Assembly (NCBI GenBank): GCA_002118135.1
Contig: BDIU01000345.1
Coordinates: 1 to 40,501, forward strand
Direction of reading: 5' to 3'
Source of the DNA: Trebouxia sp. TZW2008
Taxonomy: Eukaryota; Chlorophyta; Trebouxiophyceae; Trebouxiales; Trebouxiaceae
Length of the DNA: 40,501 nucleotides
The notes below the pieces were generated by a model, which saw only the letters and a program-made list of their open reading frames with translations, ran no database searches and was not told where the DNA came from. The translations under genes and the position numbers were made by a program. Of the stretch, positions 10,901 to 19,919 are shown piece after piece (positions within the stretch are counted from its first letter, which is position 1; every line of letters begins with the position of its first letter).

Positions 10901-13900
10901 AATTGGCAAATGCAAGGCAACATAGCCAAGCGTGGCCCTGCAGACTTTCTGTAGCTTACAAGCAGTGCTAAGCTTATACAAGCTGGCCTTGTGTCTGCAA
11001 CCCACATTGAGCTGCGCTCCTGCTATCACCTGTGCTAGCTGTCAGATGCAAACATATCAAACAGCTTTCAGTTATCAGCAGATTAGACTTGGTTGCATGT
11101 GTCCCACCTGCCATTCAGCTTCAGCTGTGGAGCCTCTGACAATTCCAACACCGGCAAACAAAGATATGGTGTGAGTGGCTGCTGCTGAAATGTTGCTGCT
11201 GAGAACTTGGCTTTCACTGAGACCGCTCTCTGAGCCAGCTTGTGCAATGCCAGTGGTCAAGCTGGCTAATGCTGCATCTGACAGGGGCTGTGACAAGGGA
11301 TGGGGATGTATGAGGGCAGATCTGATGGCCACCACAAACTCTGCAGCACATCCTGAGACCCAGCCAAAAGGTCCTGAATAGAAACCTCGGTCAAAGGGCT
11401 CCTGGCTGGCTAGAATGTCTTTGGCTGCCAATCTGGGCCGCCCACAGACAGCTGGTGTTGGATGCAACGCTGCCTGCAACAGCATGTACATGTCGTTCCA
11501 ACGGGCATTGATATAGATCGATGTGCACAGCATATGAATTTCAAAGGCACATGAGTCTTGCAGCCATGAGGTCACTATGCTGAACTTGCTGATGACTAAA
11601 TCTCAATGCAGGCTGCTGCAAGAGCTTGGTGACTAAAAGCATAAGCATGGTGCTATGAAAGGGCAGTGCAGCTGCATGGTGTGCATTGCGCAATGCTGCA
11701 TCCCTACACACTTGCATCAAGTCTGTCTAGCTGCAGCATTGCGGACAAAGCCAAACTGAGAAAGACCTGGTCACTGTACATGTCACTCTGTTGTCAGGCT
11801 TTGCAATTTCAGCTGATGTCAACATCATGATGAGATGGAAGTGGTTGACACCGGCAACAGTACGCATCATCTGGGCTCACCAGTAGCTTTGCATCATTAG
11901 TGCCTGGCTTGAGGGTGCCAGACAGGCGGCCGTACAGGTGCTGCACAGCTGCCTGCTTCAGGACTGACTTCTCAGTGTCCAGCTTCACCTGGCTGCACAC
12001 CTCTAGCAGAGCATCCCGCACAAAGTCTCGCACCAAGGTGAACTCTACGTGGTCTTTGGGGCTGCGCAGCAGGTCTAGTGCATACCAGAAATCCCTCTCA
12101 ATGTCACCTGAACAACAAAAGTATTCAGCGTCAGACCATGACGTTTCCGCTGATATAAAACAGCTGTGGGCATGCAATGCAGACAGCATTGGGTGTGCAT
12201 GTCAGCAAAAATCAAGGACGCATCATCAATAGCAAGTCATACCGCACTGACTTTGGAAAGCTGTGAAATTGTGCTCAAGTCAAACAAAGTGAATGAGCAA
12301 TGCATGGCATGAAGAAGGTGGCGCCCCTGCCAGTCTGCCACATGCAATGCACAGTGCAAGCAGCAAGCTGTGGATGAAGACTGGCTTCCTGCAAATACAG
12401 TGAAGCCATACAAGTCATGGAAGGGTGAGCAGCAGGGCAAGGGAGGAGAGAAGAGGAGGGGGGAACGGGGGGAGGGGTGGTCGTGTGTTGGGAGGGCAAG
12501 GGTACCTGGAGGCCCACGGGGTCGTGTGGCAGCAACAGCTTCTGAGGCCACTGCCTGGCCAGAGCGCACGTACAGCTGCTCAGGGGTGCTGCCTAAGAAG
12601 CAGGCCCCGCCTGGTAGCTGCAGGAAGATCTGGTACGACCTCGGATCCCGCTCCTGCACAACCCGCCAGCAAAGATCAAATGAGTATACATGCAGACTGC
12701 TGTGGGGAGCAAAGATTGACCGTTGCTGCAAAATGATAAGACTACCAAGCATCACTGCCGTGAAGACAGTCATGTCTGTAGCATGCTCAGTAACAATAAG
12801 GTGACACATGTGACACAAATACACTTCTGAGGATACCAGTGCATTTGATATTCAACATTTGTCAAGGCTATCATACATGATGCTAGATTTTGCTGCGTAG
12901 TCAATTGAACACTGCAATAGCTATTGTGCCTGAGCAAAGGTGTACCTGCAAGGCATGCAGCAGTGCTAGGGGATCAAGCTGCCCAGTAAATTTGACATCT
13001 GATCGGCGTGCCAGAACCAGCTTAGTGAGGGCTGCGGGGTCCTCCAGCAGGGCGCTGCCCACCCCCTCAAAGCCCCCATCCAGGGCTGCCAGCAGCTGGT
13101 CGAGCCCCTCCTGCCCATGTGTGTCATACTCTGCCCTAGCTATGTCAGGCTCCACCTGCGTTGCACATGCTACTCCACAGGCCTTCAAGTACTGCAAAGA
13201 CAGCTAAGCAATCACTTGATGCCACTTGCCATAACTTTGAAAAAAGCATTGATAGGTCTCAATTGGCGGCTACTATCATCATCAGAACTGATTCTCACTG
13301 TAAGCAGCTGTGATTAGCACGCCAAGCTGATGCCGCTTTTCAGAACATGCATGCTCAGCAGGCATGCAGCGCTGCTCACAAGCACATCAGCCCACTGACA
13401 CAGGAAGCTGTCAGCCAAATTTGACAAACAGTTTGCTGTAACACTCAGATACAACAGCAGGCGTGCGCAACATTGTTCTGCGCAGCGTCAACCACCACGC
13501 CGAGTTGGACCAAAGCTTACTTGGCGCAAATCGGGAAGGCAGTCTGTTGAAATGGCTGCTGTGGCCAGGGTGTCATGTAGGGGCTGCATGAGGCGCGCCC
13601 AGCCCTCCTGGTCAGGCACATGCTGCACTGACTCTCTCACAACCTGCAATGCAATCGATAGCGTGAGTGCATTGCCTCAATAACTTCAGCATGAAGCACC
13701 CTCATGGTGGTATGCTGAAACTAAGTCTACTTCAGCCAATGTAGCAGTCTATATGGACTGCCCTCAGGCAGGCTAGATGCACCAATGTGGCACTCATAAT
13801 GCATGAGCAGTGCATGGCGTGCAAGTAGCAAATCTACCTGCAAGGCAGGTGCAGCAGGCACAGCCGGTGCTTTGGCTGCGGCCAACGCTGCTAGAGCATG

Positions 13901-15766
13901 GCTCACAGCTGTTGCTACATCGGCGAATCCAGTCAGGCTTGGCTGCGTTCCACTGGCAAAGGCACTCTGTTGATTTGCCTGTCTATGCCAGGCCACATTG
14001 CAGCTGAGCAGCGTGCAGGTAGAGGGCTCCATGACTTCCAAACTGCATCACAAGGTTGACCTATGTCAGCTGCATACATTGCTGCTTAAACACCTTCCAA
14101 TTCGCTACATCAGCTGGTAAAAGCTGCAAATGCCAAGCGTGTCAGCCTTGTTGCGCATGTTTAAGTCTCTGCAAACAGGAGCTGTTACAGATGCCAGCTG
14201 AACAGCTACGTCACATGCAGCTGCACATTACGCAAACAGTCACTGGTGTCATCTTCAAGGTTGCTGGCATGTGAGCATGACCAAAGGCAAGCACCTTGGC
14301 AGCATGAAGCAATAAGACCCAAAGTCTGCCCACTCTGGCTGTGGCATCTGGCTAGTGTTGAAGCGAGCTCCACCAAGGACCCTTAGGCGGGGGTGGGAGG
14401 GTGACAGAAAGTTGGCCATCTCTTGCACAGTCGCAGAGCTGAGGGCTTGTCCAGCATTGCCCTGCCACAGCCAAGCTGCCCCTGCCCCTGCAATAGCCAA
14501 CAAAGATGATGTTATACCAGCTATCTACTGCAATGTGGAGCCACCGAGGCACTCATGCAAATGCTTGGCTGCCACAGATTCTGCACTGTTGGCTCAAAGT
14601 GTGGCATTATTCTTTCGTTCATTGTCCAAAGGTGAATCAGCAGCTGTTGGATGAGACCTGACTACTGATGTTGTGTATTCACAAGCATGCTGTGTCCAAC
14701 CAGCTTTCAGCAGCTGCACATGGTATGAGAGTAGAGCCAGACCTGCAACTGGTCCAGCACCTGCCAGGGCAGCTTCAGCCGTTGCTGCACCTTGGGTCCC
14801 TGGGGCAGCAGACTGGCGAGGTGAGAAGTACAGCCTTGGCTGCAGCAAAGCCTCTGTCCCTGTGTTATCTTGGGACTGGCCTTGCAGCCAATGAAGGGCT
14901 GTCAAGCCACGCGGCAGAGGGACCTGCAGCAAAAAGGTTGTTATTTGCAGCACTGACAAGCATGCAGGTGGCGCGTCCAGCCCATAGCAAGCACAGCTGT
15001 GTAGTTTGTGTCACAAGCTTTCGCAAGCCATGTGTCATTTGCATGCAAGTAAATGGCATACACCATGCATCAGCCAAACAAGGGAGTACATAATCTTTAC
15101 CTCCAAGCGCACAACTCCGCTGCTGCAATGCTGATACTGAGTTGCAAGGTCTGCTACTGCAGCTTTGAGCTTCTGCAGAGCAGCTTCATAGTGCGTCTGC
15201 ACAGCAGCGAACAGAAATGTGACGGGCAGCCCATGTTGACATCCAGGGCTGATGTAATAAATGTTGCAAAGGACAACAACTAAAGCAGTATGTGCGGTAT
15301 ATTGTGCAGCAGGCAAGACAGTGGTGACAGCGCATACTGGCCCCCTGCATACCTCAGCTGGCAAGGTCCTGGCAATGCAAACCAGTACTTGTCCTAGAAT
15401 GCTTTGCTCTGCTGCATGATCAGGGTCTGCATCTAAAAGGGGCTCAGCTTGTGGCTGTTGCTGTTCAAGCTGATCTGTAGCTGCTGCGTGTGCACAAGTG
15501 ATTGGCCTAGCCTGTGCTGCTGATTTTGTTGGGAGGCTGACAGAGGGTGTGCTGGCCCTTTTACAGCTGCATACTGAGCTGGTGCGTCTGCAGCATTGAT
15601 GGCTGACGCGTTGCGCTGAAACTGCAGCGCTGCGATGTGACGGCCTGTGCATATCAAAAGCGTCAAGTGCGACATGAGTCCAGTAGGTGCGTGTCCAAGA
15701 CCGCGCTAAAGACGTCTCGGACCTGCTGCAGGAAACTTGCGGAACTCGACCACTGATGCTGAGCAT
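1125..15766 (-). CDS. PHYLLO: PHYLLO: fused MenF-MenD-MenC-MenH phylloquinone biosynthesis protein
   Basis: One polypeptide for four successive naphthoquinone-ring steps: isochorismate synthase, SEPHCHC synthase, o-succinylbenzoate synthase and SHCHC synthase. Exons, 5' to 3': 15353-15766, 15101-15196, 14743-14923, 14295-14487, 13838-14042, 13521-13643, 12946-13155, 12506-12653, 11881-12107, 11108-11473, 10636-10783, 10167-10284, 9509-9869, 8879-9110, 8402-8591, 8043-8178, 7621-7783, 7117-7422, 6451-6591, 5931-6143, 5536-5796, 5139-5239, 4489-4785, 4091-4249, 3531-3806, 2550-3245, 2195-2468, 1781-1913, 1125-1524. Phases agree at every junction and give 2255 aa. The start is the first ATG after an in-frame TGA. 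About 100 Ser/Arg-rich residues precede the first recognisable MenF sequence, as expected of a plastid transit peptide. Least certain borders are 5796 (or near 5851) and 8178 (or 8175). The intron after 8879 is GC-AG; the others are GT-AG. Confidence 0.93.
3000..5796 (-). other. PHYLLO module 3: o-succinylbenzoate synthase (MenC)
   Basis: Roughly residues 1400-1810, an enolase-superfamily dehydratase forming o-succinylbenzoate from SHCHC. The catalytic set known from the family is visible: the K-x-K pair in A-L-K-L-K-V, the three metal ligands in R-A-D-A-N, Y-L-E-E-P-V and L-D-E-T-L-D-E, and the second-side Lys in V-V-K-P-G-V-I-G-G. The domain ends with [11 protein letters not shown]. The N-terminal [10 protein letters not shown] segment is joined to the barrel by a 101-nt exon (5139-5239) found from its L-H-N-E-T-L sequence and phase fit. 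Module order (MenC before MenH) does not follow reaction order, as in other PHYLLO proteins. Confidence 0.9.
4944..4997. repeat. (CAG)18 microsatellite, CTG in the PHYLLO transcript
   Basis: Eighteen perfect CAG units lie on the plus strand inside the PHYLLO intron between the exons at 5139-5239 and 4489-4785. In the transcript this reads as CUG repeats. It is intronic, so the poly-Gln and poly-Leu frames it creates are not protein. Confidence 0.97.
7975..7990 (+). repeat. short interstitial telomere-like motif
   Basis: Just over two units of TTTAGGG, the plant and green-algal telomere repeat, lie in the PHYLLO intron between the exons at 8043-8178 and 7621-7783. It may be a telo-box-like motif, a healed-break scar or chance. 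Confidence 0.6.
8592..8878 (-). other. GC-AG intron in the MenD module
   Basis: The exon at 8879-9110 ends with TCAG and is followed by GCAAGA instead of GT. The acceptor before 8591 is TTGTAG. Joining there keeps frame and rebuilds the family motif V-A-D-A-L-S-G-L-R. No nearby GT gives this result. GC-AG introns are a known minor class spliced by the major spliceosome. Confidence 0.85.
10720..15350 (-). other. PHYLLO module 1: isochorismate synthase (MenF)
   Basis: Roughly residues 140-740, converting chorismate to isochorismate with Mg2+. Seen in order: the N-terminal [12 protein letters not shown] strand, then T-K-L-V-L-A-R (its Lys matches the position of the general base known in EntC/MenF), [31 protein letters not shown] and the closing A-G-V-G-I-V-R-G-S. 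All are chorismate-utilising-enzyme signatures in the expected order, so the module appears complete. Higher plants keep only a truncated MenF part in PHYLLO and have separate ICS genes. A complete module suggests this alga makes isochorismate from this gene. Whether other ICS genes exist elsewhere cannot be seen here. Confidence 0.9.
12458..12477 (+). other. G-run cluster with G-quadruplex potential
   Basis: Within a purine-rich stretch (about 12420-12500) the runs G6-AAC-G6-A-G4 lie on the strand opposite the PHYLLO transcript, about 30 bases inside the intron from the donor of the exon 12506-12653. It fits a quadruplex with short loops. The transcript itself is C-rich there. No function is shown. 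Confidence 0.5.
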
Positions 15767-16850
15767 GGGACGGCTTCAGCAGGTCTTTGGGTTGCCACAA
15801 TGTAGCAGTTGACTCGTATGATACGACGACGGTCGCGAAACGTGGTGCAGTGAAAGCAAACCGCAGCACAGGTGGGACAATCGAAGTGAAAGCGCGTCCT
15901 TGGACACTACCGCACGCACTGCACAGGCACATGCACCTGCGATGTGCGCGACGTCGCTTATACAGACGCCGGCCTGGTCGACGCGCACGGCGATGTGCAA
16001 ATACATTGCTCGCTGCGGGAGATCAACCGTTCCGAAAAGTCATATCGTGATCCTGATCCTCATGGGTCAATATTACTAATGAGTCAGGCGGTCTGGCTGC
16101 ATGGCAAGTGCTGCATAATAAAAGTACAGTTGCAGCGCATGCACAGTGAGTGCAATTCGCTTTGCACCCTTGGAGCAAAGTTTGCTAATGTTGTTAGGCA
16201 AGGAAGCATGCTAGCTAATGCTTCATCACCCAACAGTCATACTAACAAGCATACATTGAACGGAACAAGACTCTCTGTGATGATGGTTCACTGCAGCTCA
16301 GTACATTGCAAAGGACAGGTGCCTTGCAGCATTCATGGCTACTGGCTGCAGTCAAGATGTAGCTTGCAGATATGTCAAATTGACGTATACGTATCAAAAC
16401 AATATTATGCTAAACAGACTGGCATAACTTGAATTGAAAGCTGCAGTTGACAGTGAACTTCAGCACTGTCTACATCCATTGAAAATACACAGCCCAATAA
16501 ACCTGGGACACAAAAGGTCAAGGGCAACAGCCGCTACTGCTGCAGAGCCCATATGACTGTGGTTTCAATGTTCGTTGAGACATGCAGTACTGCCAATCAG
16601 GGCGTTTTGCTGTTGCATAAATGGATGTATTGTCACTCACTTGGATCAAACAGAAACAGCAGACAAAGATACATCAGTACGCCGTCTGCAACAGGTGCAA
16701 AGAGTCCTCGTCTTTGCGAGAAACATCTGAACATGTCTACTCTGCGGGATCATGCTCAGCAAAGCATCTTGTCACATGCGCACATGCAGCTCAGATGAGC
16801 ATGCAAGAGAATCAATGCTCAGCTGTAGATTATATTTGTGTCTAGCCCTG
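15767..16850. promoter_or_regulatory. upstream region of PHYLLO / 3' flank of the TEDC1-like gene
   Basis: The first part (about 15767-16060) is visibly richer in CG dinucleotides than the introns, as expected around a transcription start. It should contain the PHYLLO promoter and 5' UTR. I see no clear TATA box. The remaining part has only short, unsupported open frames on both strands and may include the 3' UTR of the TEDC1-like gene. Confidence 0.4.
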
Positions 16851-17566
16851 CTCTTTGACAGTAGCTTGGCCACAGTGAGGACAGCTGCTGTCATCCTGCA
16901 GCCATAAAGCTCAGGCATAAGGGTCAGACCAGGCAAAGTTGGCTTCACTGCTGTAGCTTGAATCAATATGCCGCTGCCGCTGAGATGCTTACGGCGGACG
17001 CTTGTGCAAAATCAGGCTGACGCTCATGAGCAGTCTCGCATCACATGGCACCAAGCCAATATGCATCAGATGTCAAGACGGGGCAGGGTGGTGATGATGA
17101 CCAGAAGCTGCACTTGCATACCTCTCAGCCTCTGTAGCAGCATCTTGGGTTTTGCCAGGCAAAGCACATGGCTGTGCATGGTGGTGGTGCACCATTTGCT
17201 CAGCATGCGGCTGCCAGCCATGCCAAGGCAATTGCGCTGTATAGCAAAAATTGTCATGGGTTGCACTGAGACATCAGCAAATTTGACCTCAAGCATACAT
17301 GTGATGTCTTGCAGCTCACCATGCCATGTTATATGCTATGCTTCACATGCAAGAATAACTTTAAGTGGAGGGTGAGCAGAAACCTGCTGAATGTTGCCTG
17401 CAACTGCCGTGGCAAACATGGCGCATGAATATGTACAATTGTGATACATTTTTCAGTAGTCTTGAGCACTAAGGGTACATCTGGAAGCAGAATTGCCGCA
17501 GCAAGTATGATACTATGCTGCAAATTGCGCACATTGGACGAGATCAGACATGAGGGGAACCCTCAC
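16851..17566 (-). other. unresolved 3' exons of the TEDC1-like gene
   Basis: The last assigned TEDC1 exon (17567-17774) ends in phase 1 at a good GTGAGG donor, so at least one further exon is expected here. One possibility starts after an acceptor near 17482 and opens with D-V-P-L-V-L-K-T-T. Other open stretches lie at about 17070-17290 and 16840-16900. Several chains are possible and none shows a motif that decides. Confidence 0.35.
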
Positions 17567-19455
17567 CTGATGGTGTTGCTGGCTTGTCTGCTTGATGTAG
17601 CATTTTCACTAGTCTTTGCTGCAGGGCTGCCACACTAGATTCCAGTTGCTGAAGTTCCATACTTGCTGCTGCATTTTGTGGCACATTGACATTAGCCCTG
17701 TCCTGCATGTCATGTGCTCCCACTTCATGTAATGATACATCTTTGATGTCAAGTCCTGCAAGAGGATTGTTATGCTGAAAGCATCTGAAGGATACCAGAA
17801 CATTGCTTTCAAAGTTCAGATGCTGATTAACCAACTTGTTGCTGATAGGTGTCATCAGCCCCTTTGTCAAGCATTTGAAGGCAGTCCGTTAATGACAAAC
17901 TATCAAACTATCTGGATGGCAGTTGCCTTAACGGCAAGTCTGGGCAAAGGTAGTGAGTATTAACCTGGCCTTGATGCTGACAAACATCACCAAGCCATTT
18001 GAAGAATGTGTCTGCATGGCCCTGTGCCTCACTGCACACAGACGCCACGGCAGCTGCTTGTTGCAGGCTGCTGTAATGCTGCTGCAGCTTTTCTTGGCTT
18101 CTAAGCAGACTCACTTCATAGGGGCTCAGTGTACAGCGTCTTTTCTGCTTGCATGCCTGGCTTTGGCGCTGTGTGCTGACAATACTATGACAGAGTCCAT
18201 GGCGGCTTTGCTGGAGTGACTGCAGGCTCCGCAACTTGGCCTGACACTTGTGCAGTAAAATCAGGGCATGATCATGGCTGATCTGCACCTGCTATGCAAA
18301 ATAGAGCTGTTAAGTCATTCGACTGGTCTCAAAAACACATAAATTTTTAACAATCAATTAGCAGGTACATTTCAGCGGGGCCGTTGCAGCAAACATAACA
18401 AGATGACAACAGCCTGTCTCTTGTCTAACAGTCTCAGTACGCACACATGAGGGGTACTGCTTGATAGAGCAACAGGTTTCACCTTTGCCGATCCCTGGTT
18501 GTCAGCACAAGTATGTTTGACCTGTTGCAAGTAGTGCTGTGCCATCATTTGGCAGTGCTGAGAAGCGTGAATAGCTGCTTTGCTGTGCAGCATATCCTGC
18601 AGACACAATGCAGCAGTCATCTTCACAGTGATTCTCATGACCTTGCCTACCAGCCATGCGCAGCAACATTGAGCTGCACATGATACAGCTGAAGACATTT
18701 TGTATTCACATCCAGCCTCCTGAGACTGTGGCTGTGCTTGACTTGCCTGAGGATATGGAGGGAGCAAGGCTGCAAAGCAAAAGCAATGTGTGTGCTGCTG
18801 CAACGCATGCTGCAAGGCCTGTGTATCTGCCACAAGCCAACCCAAAGCCAACAGCAGCTCCCTGGCAAACAGACCAAAGCCATGAACAGTGCTGTATGAG
18901 CAGAGGAAACATGTAAAGCTGATCTGTAGTCTTTGTTCACATGTATACAGAGGAAGTTGTGCCTCACCTGGAATCACAGCATGAGTGCGCTGTGAAGCAT
19001 GCTCTGCGTCTGTACCCTTGTTGTTGAAGGTACAAAGTGACAAGCTGCTGACCTGTGCAATCAGGCGTGTGGGTATTAGTCACAATGCACAAACGATGCA
19101 TGCCTCAATGCTTGTTACATCAACCTTGTTCAGGCAATCCCGTCTCTTCGCCTTCAGAATCAAGCTGAATCCAGTACTGTCTGAGGAGGGAGGGGTCTGC
19201 TGCTGGCCAGCCTGCTAGCTTTAACACCACTAAATCATGCAGAGCCCGACCAAGAACGTCTGCCTGGAGCAATACAGCGTTTTTGCGCACATTGTTTTGG
19301 GCAAGGTAATTTGCAGAGCCAAGCTTTACCACGGGCCCTCCAGACTTCGCTTGTATCAGCACTTCCGGTGTGAGTTCAGATATTCCAAGGGCTCGAAGCG
19401 ACAAGCACACAGCTTGCAAAGATCGGCGCAGCTGCTGCGCATTTGGTTTCGACAT
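17567..19455 (-). CDS. TEDC1: TEDC1-like protein (tubulin epsilon and delta complex 1), 3' end unresolved
   Basis: TEDC1 works with TEDC2, delta-tubulin and epsilon-tubulin to build and stabilise centriolar triplet microtubules. Exons, 5' to 3': 19125-19455, 18968-19052, 18642-18891, 18522-18596, 17965-18288, 17567-17774; phases agree and give about 424 residues so far. Matches to remembered animal TEDC1 are L-T-P-E-V-L-I-Q-A-K near the N-terminus, then L-Q-Q-Q-G-Y-R-R, then A-R-E-L-L-L-A-L-G-W-L (strongest), then W-L-V-G-K, a long Gln/Leu-rich coiled region with L-S-P-Y-E-V-S-L-L-R, and F-F-K-W-L-G-D-V. The order of all these is conserved. The start is the first ATG of an open frame preceded by GC-rich promoter-like sequence. 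Further exons must follow. Identification rests on short motifs, so a related coiled-coil protein is not excluded. Confidence 0.7.
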
Positions 19456-19919
19456 GCAACTCGAAATTCAGCAACATGCCTGATCTGAGTCGAAAACTTG
19501 GATGACCGGCTTGATCACCGTAACGTACGGGTCCGTCGCAAAGTCTGTCGCTCACAGCCGCTTAGGACCAGATTGTGGTGCCTTTCTGACAGCAGCTTGG
19601 TACACTCTCTGCGCAAAGTTGATCTTGCCGTTGCCTTGTCTCGCTAGATCACCGTGCCATCTTTCAGGTGTTTCTGCTGAGACAAAATTCAAGTGCAAAA
19701 GCGTAGAAGAAGTTTGCGGCTGTGCTGTCGAGCCAAGTGCTGCTCTGCAAACAGAGCCTCGGCCACTCAGGCTGCGGCAACGCGATCCTTCTAGCTGCTA
19801 GCACATCTGAGCATCTCCGCTTATTGTACGCTAGTACGGGAAAAGGCTATTGGTGCAGCCTTCTGTCCAACTGATCAGTTTCTGTGGTGGAAAGTATCTG
19901 TATAAGCGCCTACAGCAAA
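19456..19919. promoter_or_regulatory. shared divergent promoter region (TEDC1-like / Barentsz-like)
   Basis: The two start codons, on opposite strands, are 464 bases apart, so both promoters and 5' UTRs must fit here. The stretch is relatively rich in CG dinucleotides. An open frame of about 100 codons (19502-19801, +) has no motif and is likely 5' UTR. Confidence 0.45.

Noticed and set aside
12370..12804. Long Gly/Arg-rich plus-strand open frame.
   Set aside because: It is antisense to the MenF exon 12506-12653 and the adjoining G-rich intron, and reflects base bias.
19502..19801. 100-codon plus-strand frame before the Barentsz-like gene.
   Set aside because: No motif, lies in the divergent promoter interval, and is better explained as 5' UTR.
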